Shown here piece by piece: positions 7,474 to 14,454 of a DNA stretch of 32,674 nucleotides. The notes below the pieces were generated by a model. It was not told the DNA's origin. It saw only the letters and a program-made list of their open reading frames with translations, and made no database searches. The DNA is taken from NCBI GenBank assembly GCA_910588235.1, contig CAJUOQ010000026.1, forward strand, positions 1 through 32,674. The letters run 5' to 3'. Positions within the stretch are counted from its first letter, which is position 1. Each line of letters begins with the position of its first letter. A program made the translations under genes and the position numbers. The DNA comes from an uncultured Atopostipes sp. Lineage in GTDB: Bacteria; Bacillota; Bacilli; Lactobacillales; Carnobacteriaceae_A.

Positions 7474-7587
7474 AGCTTTCTCATTATTGAACCGTTTATA
7501 AATAATTATTTGAATTTCTTCTAGGGGGTGCTTACAAATATGACGCTTTTTTTCAAAGCGGTATCTCCCCTTACGCTACACTGCTTA

Positions 7588-7620
7588 AAAAGAATAAAAA
7601 GAAGACAAAGTCGCCTTTGC
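7588..7620 (-). terminator. Terminator of the acidic lipoprotein gene
   Basis: On the minus strand CAAAG and CTTTG flank a GCGA tetraloop, with a G-T closing pair. This is followed by the T-rich tract TCTTCTTTTTATTCTTTTT. It lies about 30-60 bases after the stop at 7651. Confidence 0.55.
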
Positions 7621-7650
7621 CCTCCTCTTTGCTCTATTCGAACGAAAGAT

Positions 7651-8202
7651 TTATTCTTCCTCTGCTTCTGCTGGGTCCGCTTCTTCAAATAACAACGTTT
7701 CTGAACGATAAAAGTCATCGACTGCTACTTCGTCGCCAACTTCACCCAAGTCATCTGGCGAAACTCCGACAACATATTCTACTTCATCGCTCGGCGATTC
7801 AACCGTGAACTCCGGTTCGGGTTCATCTGAAATCACATCAACAATCGCACCATCTTCTAGTAAATAAGTATTATAAGCTTCTTCTTCAGAAATGATCGTA
7901 ACAGGTATAGTCGCTGCTTCTCCTGGAAGATGTTCGATAATAATACCATCTGTCGTCCAGCCAGCCCCTGTGACTTCTAAACCATATTCTGGTGTCGCGT
8001 CCCCTGACTGATCGATCGCATCATTGATTAAGCTTGAACTATCGGAAGTTTCTTCCGTATCTGTTGTTTCTTCTGTCTGGTCTACTTCTTCTGTTTGCTC
8101 CGTCTCATCTGTCGTCGGCTCTTCTGTATCTTCCGTCGTACCACATGCTGCAAGAGCTAGTGTTGAAACTGCAAATAAGCTAACGAATTTTTTATAGCTC
8201 AT
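7651..8202 (-). CDS. Acidic lipoprotein, unknown function
   Basis: This 183-residue protein begins with a lipoprotein signal peptide (YKK, then a hydrophobic core) ending in the lipobox LAAC with Cys20. It is therefore predicted to be lipid-anchored on the outer face of the membrane. Residues 22-58 are a low-complexity linker of Glu, Asp and Thr (repeated TEE/ETTD units). A compact region follows (about 65-165: ATPEYGLEVTGAGWTTDGI, then a beta-rich stretch with IPVTIISEEEAYNTYLL), and the C-terminus is poly-acidic (ADPAEAEEE). It contains almost no Lys or Arg after the signal peptide, as expected for a surface protein of a salt- or alkali-exposed cell. I recognise no family. The start is supported by AGGGGG upstream of the ATG. 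The gene is monocistronic, with its own promoter (8290-8318) and terminator. Confidence 0.8.
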   Translation of the reverse strand: MSYKKFVSLFAVSTLALAACGTTEDTEEPTTDETEQTEEVDQTEETTDTEETSDSSSLINDAIDQSGDATPEYGLEVTGAGWTTDGIIIEHLPGEAATIPVTIISEEEAYNTYLLEDGAIVDVISDEPEPEFTVESPSDEVEYVVGVSPDDLGEVGDEVAVDDFYRSETLLFEEADPAEAEEE

Positions 8203-8289
8203 TAATTATTTCCCCCTATTTATAATAAGAAATATGTAACCGCTAACTACTTAAGCATGGAAAGACTCAAATAATTATCGCATACAAAT

Positions 8290-8318
8290 ATTTTAGCACA
8301 TTGTTTAATCAAAAACAA
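8290..8318 (-). promoter_or_regulatory. Promoter of the lipoprotein gene
   Basis: Minus-strand -35 TTGTTT (8313-8318), a 17-base spacer and -10 TAAAAT (8290-8295), about 85 bases upstream of the start codon. Confidence 0.6.
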
Positions 8319-8366
8319 ACGCCAAACTCATTTTTTATTAATCTTTTTGGGCGCTTACAAGACCGA

Positions 8367-8978
8367 CTACTCAGTATTCCCAATAATTATTTCAATAAAT
8401 CGTTCGGTTAGGTTCGCTGTAAAGCCCCATAAAGAATGATCCGCAATGGCATAATAAGGAATACGCTGCTGACCATTTTCGAATTTATATTCATGTGTAT
8501 GGTCTTCTTGGTTCTTGATAAATTCTTCTTCTAAAGTCGGATTAAAATGAACGGCAAAATATTTAGGGTCATTCTCCATTAAAAATTTCAAGGGGACTGT
8601 ATAGATTTTTTCAACTTCTACATTCGGTTCAATTGCTTCAACATCAATGTCCACGAGTTCACCCACAAAGCAATGAATAATCATCCGCTCACTGACAATA
8701 TAATCAATCTCACCATAAACGATGATATTTTCTTGTTCGAGATTTAACTCTTCCATCGTTTCGCGGATTGCGGCTTCTTCATAAGTCTCATCGTTTTCTA
8801 CCCGACCACCGGGAAAGGAAGAATCGCCGGCTTGCGAAACGGCTTGACTCCGAACTTCGTATAAGATATGCCATTCATTTTCTACTTGGATCAGGGGTAA
8901 AAGCACCGCCGATCTTTCTTGCTTCCCAAATATTTGGGGCTCATAATCTTTGATTATCTGTTTGATTTTACGATTCAT
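8367..8978 (-). CDS. Nudix hydrolase, CoA-pyrophosphatase-like (NudL/NUDT7 type)
   Basis: This soluble protein of about 203 residues has a central Nudix box: SFPGGRVENDETYEEAAIRE then TMEELNL, with the metal-binding RE and EE of the GX5EX7REUXEE pattern. The preceding AVLLPLIQVENEWHILYEVR and the PGGRVE turn resemble the CoA/acyl-CoA pyrophosphatase subgroup, which cleaves CoA to 3',5'-ADP and 4'-phosphopantetheine. The exact substrate is inferred from overall likeness only. The frame can be opened at a GTG at 8987. I prefer the ATG at 8978 because AGGG lies about 8 bases before it. It stands alone between a lipoprotein gene and the aldolase, with no clear cotranscription. Confidence 0.85.
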   Translation of the reverse strand: MNRKIKQIIKDYEPQIFGKQERSAVLLPLIQVENEWHILYEVRSQAVSQAGDSSFPGGRVENDETYEEAAIRETMEELNLEQENIIVYGEIDYIVSERMIIHCFVGELVDIDVEAIEPNVEVEKIYTVPLKFLMENDPKYFAVHFNPTLEEEFIKNQEDHTHEYKFENGQQRIPYYAIADHSLWGFTANLTERFIEIIIGNTE

Positions 8979-9063
8979 CTGCCACACCCTGCTCTTTATA
9001 TTCTCTCTACTTCAGTATACTCGAATTCGAACGAAATACAAATAGACCTCATCGAAGACAAGC

Positions 9064-9091
9064 AAAAAGCAAGGGGCTTCCCTTGCTTTTT
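9064..9091 (-). terminator. Strong terminator of the aldolase gene (bidirectional)
   Basis: A perfect 12-base stem (9064-9075 AAAAAGCAAGGG with 9080-9091) has loop GCTT. The A and T runs at both ends let it work on either strand. It follows the aldolase stop at 9114. Confidence 0.9.
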
Positions 9092-9113
9092 AACTCTCTT
9101 TAAAATTTCCTTC

Positions 9114-10004
9114 TTATTTTTTATTTACTGAAGCGTCATAAATCGCGTCCACAGCTTCTTGTAGTTTTTCATTGAACTCCTCATCGCTCTGATCCACTGA
9201 TAGATCTTGTGTGAGCGCACGAGAGAAGCTGGCAATGACGTCCTTATTATGACTGAGTTTTTCGTTAGCTTCTTCTGTTTCATAACCACCAGATAAAGCA
9301 ACGACTCGGATAACTTGTGGATGTTCCGTAAGTTCTTGATAAGTGTTTGCTTCTGTCGGAATGGTTAATTTCAACATCACATAATCATCATCCGCTAACT
9401 CATCTAAATGTTTCTTAATGGCATCATTTAAATACGCTTCAATCTGTTCTTTGTCTTCCGCATAAATATTTACTTCGGGTTCAACAATCGGCACTAAACC
9501 AGCGTCAATAATTTCTTGAGCGACTTGGAATTGTTGCTCGACGACAGCGTCGATCCCTTCTTCGTTATATGAAAGAATATTTGAACGCATTTTTGTTCCA
9601 AACATACTTTGTTCTTTAGATTGTTTGAGTAAGTTGTCAAGTCCTGGCATGGGCTTCATCAACTGAACGCCGTTCTCTTCTGCCGCCAGTCCTTGGTCGA
9701 CCTTAATAAAAGGTACAATCCCTTTGTCTGCTAGGTACTCGCCTGTATATTGTCCTTCGATTTTATTATTCATCGTATGTTCAAATAGAATCGTGCCAAT
9801 AATCTTATCTGAAGTGAAAGCTGGCGAGGTTATAATGCGGGTCCGCATTTCATGGACGAGATCAAACATTTCATCGTCATTGGCGTACTGGTCTTCAGTA
9901 ATTCCATAGTTTTCAAGTGCTGTTGGTGTACTCCCACCACTTTGATCAAGTGCTGCAACAAAACCATCTTTATTTTTCATAATATCAAAATGTTCTTGGT
10001 TCAT
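9114..10004 (-). CDS. fda: Fructose-bisphosphate aldolase, class I
   Basis: This is a metal-independent Schiff-base aldolase of glycolysis and gluconeogenesis, converting fructose-1,6-bisphosphate to DHAP and GAP. At 296 residues it matches the staphylococcal FdaA form in length and sequence: GFVAALDQSGGSTPTALENY at the start, EDQYANDDEMFDLVHEMRTR, a central VPFIKVDQGL, FGTKMRSNIL, GLVPIVEPEVNI and LKLTIPTEAN with the Schiff-base lysine region, and RVVALSGGY. The C-terminus YDASVNKK is also conserved. A TTG two codons upstream (10010) could open the frame, but GGAGGG at 9 bases spacing fits the ATG at 10004 and gives the usual length. It is a single gene with its own promoter and a strong terminator. 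Confidence 0.96.
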   Translation of the reverse strand: MNQEHFDIMKNKDGFVAALDQSGGSTPTALENYGITEDQYANDDEMFDLVHEMRTRIITSPAFTSDKIIGTILFEHTMNNKIEGQYTGEYLADKGIVPFIKVDQGLAAEENGVQLMKPMPGLDNLLKQSKEQSMFGTKMRSNILSYNEEGIDAVVEQQFQVAQEIIDAGLVPIVEPEVNIYAEDKEQIEAYLNDAIKKHLDELADDDYVMLKLTIPTEANTYQELTEHPQVIRVVALSGGYETEEANEKLSHNKDVIASFSRALTQDLSVDQSDEEFNEKLQEAVDAIYDASVNKK

Positions 10005-10062
10005 TTGCAAAGTCCCTCCGTTTTGAAACTTTCAATTATTCTTCTCATATTTCTCCAGTCCC

Positions 10063-10092
10063 ATTGTACTAAAAAGATCCGGGTCTTGCCAA
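10063..10092 (-). promoter_or_regulatory. Promoter of the class I aldolase gene
   Basis: Minus-strand -35 TTGGCA (10087-10092), an 18-base spacer and -10 TACAAT (10063-10068), about 60 bases before the ATG. Confidence 0.65.
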
Positions 10093-10115
10093 TAATAAGG
10101 GTTTGCCCTCTCTAA

Positions 10116-10150
10116 AACCAATAAGCTCGTAACCGATTAGCTACGAGCTT
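10116..10150 (-). terminator. Terminator of the cstA-type gene
   Basis: A perfect 9-base stem AAGCTCGTA (10123-10131 with 10142-10150) has a 10-base loop and is followed on the minus strand by TTGGTTTT. The U-tract is weak. The loop contains TAACCGATTA, the same core as the cre-like site at 17359-17372. Confidence 0.6.
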
Positions 10151-10181
10151 ATGCTGCAATACAAATTGATTGTTCAGTGGC

Positions 10182-11660
10182 TTAGTTGGTAGAAAAAGTG
10201 CCGATCGGTAACTCATCATTTAATAATGGCGAGCTAGAGTCGAGATTTTCTTTTTGTTTTTTCCCTGATTCCCAAAACACCCACAAGATGACAAGCGACA
10301 ATACGGCTCCAACAATATAGGTCAGTGGCACTAAGCCCATATTAAAGCCAATCGGTTCACTTAGAATATAGACAAGGACCGCATAGAGGATAAAGACACC
10401 GGGAATAAAGGTGACCCAATAGTTCTTGCTCTTCAAATAGAGGTAACGCGTCGAAACCAATAAAGAAATAACCGCTGTTACCTGGTTGGCCCAGTTAAAG
10501 TAGCGCCATAAGAGGTTAAAATCGACTTGCGTTAAGAAGAAGGAAACCACATATAAAGGAATCGTCACAGCTAATATTTTAGCGATGGTGTCTTGATTAA
10601 TATTTAAGTAGTCAGCTGCAATATTTCGTAAACTTCTAAAAGCAGAAAGTCCGGACGAAATAGGAAGCACAATCACTCCGGCAATCGCAATGGTTCCTAA
10701 CACACTACCTAATAACATAATTGATACTTCGTTGACCACTAATGAAGCTGTACCCGCATTGATCATTTCGTTTAAAGTTTGTCCATCAAATAAGGTCATC
10801 GCTGCTGCCGCCCAAATCATTGCAATAATTCCTTCCGCGACCATCATCCCGTAAAAAGTAAAGCGTCCTTCACGTTCATCCGTACTTGTTCTTGAAACTA
10901 ATGGCGCTTGTGTCGCATGGAAACCAGACAGCGCCCCACATGAAATGGTAAAAAATAAAGCAGGGAAAATCGCTAGACCTTCTGGATGGAAGTTTCGTAA
11001 AGTGTTTGGTGTTAAGTTCGGAATCGAAGACCCATTTTTAACCATTAAAGTACCACCAATCGCAACGGTACTGATGATTAAAATTGCTCCAAAAATCGGG
11101 AACACTTTGCCCATCGCTTTATCAATCGGTAAAATAGTAGAAATAATATAGTACACGAAAATAAGCGACGTAATAATGCCCACTGTTAACCAACTCGGTG
11201 TCAAGTTATCGATTAAGTTCGCAGGTGTCGTTACAAATACAGTTCCAACTAACATTAAAAGCAACATCGAGAAAATATTTACAATATGCTTCGTGCTTTT
11301 CCCTAAATAACGACTCGCTAACTCTGGCAAGTGCGCGCCATTGTTTCGCAGCGAGATCATACCGATCATATAATCATGAACAGCTCCCGCAAAAATATTT
11401 CCTAAGATAATCCAAAGGTAAGCGACTGGACCATATAACGCACCCATGATCGGTCCAAATATAGGCCCCGTCCCTGCAATATTTAATAACTGAATCAGCC
11501 CGTTTTTCCATTTAGGCATTGGAACGTAGTCATACCCATCTTGTAAAGCTTCTGCTGGCGTCTCTCGATCAGGCTCAATCGAAAAGTTCTTTTCAATATA
11601 ACGACCATAAATAAAATAACCAAGAATTAATAGTGCAATACCGCCTAATAAAGTAATCAT
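10182..11660 (-). CDS. cstA: CstA/BtsT-family transporter, probable pyruvate uptake
   Basis: This multi-spanning membrane protein of 492 residues has about a dozen hydrophobic segments. It carries CstA-family motifs: IAGTGPIFGPIMGALYGPVA near residues 61-80, FAGAVHDYMIG, the central ISCGALSGFHATQAPLVSRT, then IAGVIVLPISSGLSAFRSLR. CstA proteins transport peptides or pyruvate; E. coli BtsT is a pyruvate/H+ symporter. This is the short Gram-positive form lacking the long C-terminal extension. A LytS/LytR-type two-component system lies immediately upstream on the same strand, as BtsS/BtsR regulate btsT, so pyruvate is the best substrate guess. AGGAGGAG precedes the ATG. A cre-like site at 11679-11692 lies 18 bases upstream of the start, suggesting CcpA repression. 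Confidence 0.88.
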   Translation of the reverse strand: MITLLGGIALLILGYFIYGRYIEKNFSIEPDRETPAEALQDGYDYVPMPKWKNGLIQLLNIAGTGPIFGPIMGALYGPVAYLWIILGNIFAGAVHDYMIGMISLRNNGAHLPELASRYLGKSTKHIVNIFSMLLLMLVGTVFVTTPANLIDNLTPSWLTVGIITSLIFVYYIISTILPIDKAMGKVFPIFGAILIISTVAIGGTLMVKNGSSIPNLTPNTLRNFHPEGLAIFPALFFTISCGALSGFHATQAPLVSRTSTDEREGRFTFYGMMVAEGIIAMIWAAAAMTLFDGQTLNEMINAGTASLVVNEVSIMLLGSVLGTIAIAGVIVLPISSGLSAFRSLRNIAADYLNINQDTIAKILAVTIPLYVVSFFLTQVDFNLLWRYFNWANQVTAVISLLVSTRYLYLKSKNYWVTFIPGVFILYAVLVYILSEPIGFNMGLVPLTYIVGAVLSLVILWVFWESGKKQKENLDSSSPLLNDELPIGTFSTN

Positions 11661-11678
11661 TTTTTCTCCTCCTATTTT

Positions 11679-11692
11679 TGTAATCGCTTTCT
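11679..11692. promoter_or_regulatory. cre site (CcpA box) upstream of cstA
   Basis: TGTAATCGCTTTCT fits the relaxed cre pattern WTGNAANCGNWNNCW at every fixed position. It lies between the likely promoter and the ribosome binding site of the transporter gene, a position typical of roadblock repression. Confidence 0.6.
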
Positions 11693-11735
11693 ATACTGAT
11701 ATTCTACTAAATATTATCTAAAATAAGAGGAAAAA

Positions 11736-11775
11736 TTGCTGGGATACCTATTTTTAAGGCTCAGTTGCTCCTATA
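11736..11775 (-). promoter_or_regulatory. Candidate LytTR response-regulator direct repeat
   Basis: On the minus strand TATAGGAGCAA and TATCCCAGCAA form a direct repeat TATNNNAGCAA with a 29-base period, upstream of the cstA start. Its position between the regulator gene and its presumed target is suggestive. It does not match a published LytTR consensus that I can verify. Confidence 0.25.
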
Positions 11776-11801
11776 AAGTGCTGAAATACATTATTAAAGT
11801 T

Positions 11802-12536
11802 TTACTCGCTCCTCTTTAAGCCCATTTTTTCTTTAAAGGCTTGTTCATAAGAGCGACTGACCGGAACTTTCACATGATTGCCCACCGTTACTTGGTATGT
11901 TTGATTAAACCAAGGCTGAATCTCTTCAATTTTATCCAAATTAACCAGATAGGAACGATGCACGCGCATAAAAGGTGGTTGAGGGAGTTTTTTCTCCCAA
12001 GCATTTAAAGGTTCTGTCGTTTTATAATTTTTTTCAGTCGTATAAATCGTCGTCTCTCCCTGATTCACTTCGAGGGCAAGAATTTCGTGCGCATGCACCA
12101 TAAAGATACGATCCTCCATTTGCACTGGATAAACGGCGACTGATTTATCTTGTTCGTTACTCTTTTCTGCTTTGCTCGCTAGCGTAGCTTCTGCTCGTCG
12201 GACAGTTTCTTGCACGCGTTCTAATTCGAACGGTTTAAGTAAATAATCGCGAGCATTTCGTTCAAAGGCTTGAATGGCATAATCATCATAAGCCGTAGCA
12301 AACACAATAATTGGCGGATTGGGAATGCGATTGATTTTATCGGCTAACGTCAAGCCGCTCTCTTCGGTCAAGTGAATATCCAGGAAAGCTAAGTCAATCG
12401 GTTGTTGTAGTAACCTCTCCAAGGCCTCTTCGATCGAATCTGCTTCCTCAATATGACTCACTTCTTCACATTGCTCGAGTAAATAACCCAGTTCATTTCG
12501 CGCTAACGGTTCATCATCGACAATTAAAGTATTCAT
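11802..12536 (-). CDS. LytTR-family response regulator (LytR/BtsR/YpdB type)
   Basis: This 244-residue regulator has an N-terminal receiver domain (1-120) with the acidic pair Asp7-Asp8, phosphoacceptor Asp53 in LAFLDIHL, the threonine/alanine switch in VFATAYDDYA and Lys in YLLKPFE. A LytTR DNA-binding domain occupies about 138-240 (EDRIFMVHAHEILALE, then FMRVHRSYLVNLDKIEEI, then VPVSRSY). This type binds direct repeats upstream of one or few transporter or autolysis genes. The start lies 3 bases past the sensor kinase stop, and GGGAGG inside the end of that gene serves as ribosome binding site, so the two are coupled. The likely target is the downstream cstA-type gene. No strong terminator separates the regulator from cstA, so part of cstA expression could come from read-through. 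Confidence 0.93.
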   Translation of the reverse strand: MNTLIVDDEPLARNELGYLLEQCEEVSHIEEADSIEEALERLLQQPIDLAFLDIHLTEESGLTLADKINRIPNPPIIVFATAYDDYAIQAFERNARDYLLKPFELERVQETVRRAEATLASKAEKSNEQDKSVAVYPVQMEDRIFMVHAHEILALEVNQGETTIYTTEKNYKTTEPLNAWEKKLPQPPFMRVHRSYLVNLDKIEEIQPWFNQTYQVTVGNHVKVPVSRSYEQAFKEKMGLKRSE

Positions 12537-12539
12537 TCA

Positions 12540-14285
12540 TTATTCCTCCCTTTTGATGGGAATCACACATTTTACCGTGGTCCCTGCTTCATTTGAACCA
12601 AATTTCAATTTTGCTTTTTGACCAAATAAACTGATTAAACGTCGATTTAAATTTTCTAAAGCAGAGCCCGTCCCGCTCTCGGATGACACCACAGCGTCTC
12701 CTAAATGAGGCATCTTTTCCGGATGAATCCCTTGACCATTATCTTTGACTTGAATCAGCATTTGTTCGGCTTCTGTTTCCACAGATACCGATACTTTATT
12801 TCCAGTTTTCCGATGACTAAAAGCATGCTTAAAAGCATTTTCGACGAGAATCTGAATTAAAAAAGGCGGGACTAACGCTTCTTCTAAACCTTCTTCGATA
12901 TGGACATTCATGGCGACCCGTTCGGGAAAACGCGCTTGTTCGAGTTGGCAATAAGCTTCCACTTGCTCTAGTTCTTTAGCAAGGGGCAGTAAGTTCTTGC
13001 GATAACCCTGCAGATTCGAGCGGAAGAAACGACTCAGCTGAATCAGTAATGCTCGTGCTTTTTCACTGTCGATTCGAACAAGCGCGGAAATAGTATTCAA
13101 AGCGTTAAAGAAAAAATGCGGGTTCACTTGTGCTTGTAACGTTTTGATTTCCGCGTCTTTTAACAGCCTGGCTTCTGTTTCTAATTTTCCTAACTCTAAC
13201 TGACTAGAGAAAATGCTGCCTAACCCCTCTGCCCATTGTCTTTCCACAAAAGTCAATTTCGTTTCATCGGTAAAATAAAATTTTAACGTACCTGCAATTT
13301 CGCCTTGTATTTCTAGAGGAATCACAACGGCCGCTTCTAAAGGACAATCCGCATGATGACAACCGATAGCTTCGCGAGAATGAACTTCTTTGATCTCTCC
13401 TGTTTGAAGAACTTCTTTTGAAAGATCTGTCAAGATCGCTTTCGCCGGTCGATGATGATCACTGGCTGCCCCTACGTGTGCTAAAATTCTTTCTTTATTC
13501 GTAATGCTGACTGCATCGACTTTCATAAAGCGTCGAATAATTTCCGCTGCTTTTTGCGCAGATCGCTCATCAAAGCCCGAACGAAAATAAGGCAAGGTTT
13601 CATTGGCTAACTGCAAGACATCATGCGTTTGCACCGCTCGCGTTTGTTCTTCTTGCCGCCGAGCAGAATCAATGATAGATAAAAAGATAGCTGTACCGAT
13701 TGTACTGGTTAGAATCATTGGTAAGCTCACAAAACGAGCCACCCCTAAGGACTCTTCAAAATGACTACCTAAAGTAATAATACAAAACATTTGCACGCCT
13801 TCCATTAGAGCGCCCACCACAGCTCCTTGTTTAATGCTAGGTAATGTATGATTTTCAATAAATCGCTTCCCAAAAGAACCAGATAAGAGTCCAATGACGA
13901 TAGACGAGATAAGATAAGTATGCGGATCCATTCCCCCTTGCCAGAAACGAACCAAACCCGACAGCAACCCGACGGAAAAACCGACAAAAGGACCGCCAAT
14001 AATGCCTGAGACCCCAATGGTTAACACACGGGTATTGGCTAGTGAAGAATCAGGGGCTAATTGGGAAAACAATTGATCAATAATGATTTCACCTCTCGCA
14101 ATCTCCACCCCGGTGAAATTTGAAATAATCGCAAAAAGACTAAAAATTAAAATTAATTGCCCTTTAACCTTCCATTCTTGACGCTCTTGGATTAAATGAC
14201 GGAAATGTCGAATATTCACTAATAGATAGGCTAAAATAATAATTAACCCCCCGCGTTCAAGCATTAAAACCGATAAAGAAAACAT
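12540..14285 (-). CDS. LytS/BtsS-family sensor histidine kinase
   Basis: This 581-residue protein has a five- or six-helix 5TM-5TMR_LYT membrane sensor (about 1-210), with the NFTGVEI and VRFWQGGMDPHTYLISS loops characteristic of the family. A cytosolic GAF domain (about 225-365) carries the cysteine motif CHHADCPL (Cys309 and Cys314). The HisKA_7TM-like box LQAQVNPHFFFNALNTI holds the phospho-accepting His390. A C-terminal GHKL ATPase has VENAFKHAFSH and DNGQGI. LytS relatives sense extracellular pyruvate (Bacillus LytS, E. coli BtsS and YpdA). The ATG at 14285 is supported by AGGTGAG; a second ATG eight codons in (MLERGG) aligns with shorter homologues. It is the first gene of the kinase-regulator(-transporter) set and is divergent from the GH4 gene. 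Confidence 0.93.
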   Translation of the reverse strand: MFSLSVLMLERGGLIIILAYLLVNIRHFRHLIQERQEWKVKGQLILIFSLFAIISNFTGVEIARGEIIIDQLFSQLAPDSSLANTRVLTIGVSGIIGGPFVGFSVGLLSGLVRFWQGGMDPHTYLISSIVIGLLSGSFGKRFIENHTLPSIKQGAVVGALMEGVQMFCIITLGSHFEESLGVARFVSLPMILTSTIGTAIFLSIIDSARRQEEQTRAVQTHDVLQLANETLPYFRSGFDERSAQKAAEIIRRFMKVDAVSITNKERILAHVGAASDHHRPAKAILTDLSKEVLQTGEIKEVHSREAIGCHHADCPLEAAVVIPLEIQGEIAGTLKFYFTDETKLTFVERQWAEGLGSIFSSQLELGKLETEARLLKDAEIKTLQAQVNPHFFFNALNTISALVRIDSEKARALLIQLSRFFRSNLQGYRKNLLPLAKELEQVEAYCQLEQARFPERVAMNVHIEEGLEEALVPPFLIQILVENAFKHAFSHRKTGNKVSVSVETEAEQMLIQVKDNGQGIHPEKMPHLGDAVVSSESGTGSALENLNRRLISLFGQKAKLKFGSNEAGTTVKCVIPIKREE

Positions 14286-14380
14286 GCACTCACCTACTTT
14301 CCTAAAAATTATTTTCTCTTCTATAGCTATCTTACCACATAAATAAATCGAGGTTGGTCAATTATTTTAACGATCCCCTT

Positions 14381-14417
14381 GTATGGAATCCATTCCATAA
14401 ATTATGCTATAGACAGT
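14381..14417 (+). promoter_or_regulatory. Promoter with embedded palindromic operator for the GH4 gene
   Basis: A -35 TTGTAT and a -10 TATGCT are separated by 18 bases. The -35/spacer boundary holds the inverted repeat TGGAAT-CC-ATTCCA (about 14384-14397). A 14-base dyad between the promoter boxes is a classic repressor position. An AAGCGTTT half-cre lies further downstream, near 14426. Confidence 0.6.
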
Positions 14418-14454
14418 AATAAAGCGTTTAACAAATGAAGGAGGAAATAGACGC

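Noticed and set aside
10128..10141. CGTAACCGATTAGC, close to the cre-like site near 17359, as a CcpA box for the aldolase
   Set aside because: It forms the loop and stem edge of the cstA terminator and lacks the outer CA; likely coincidence.
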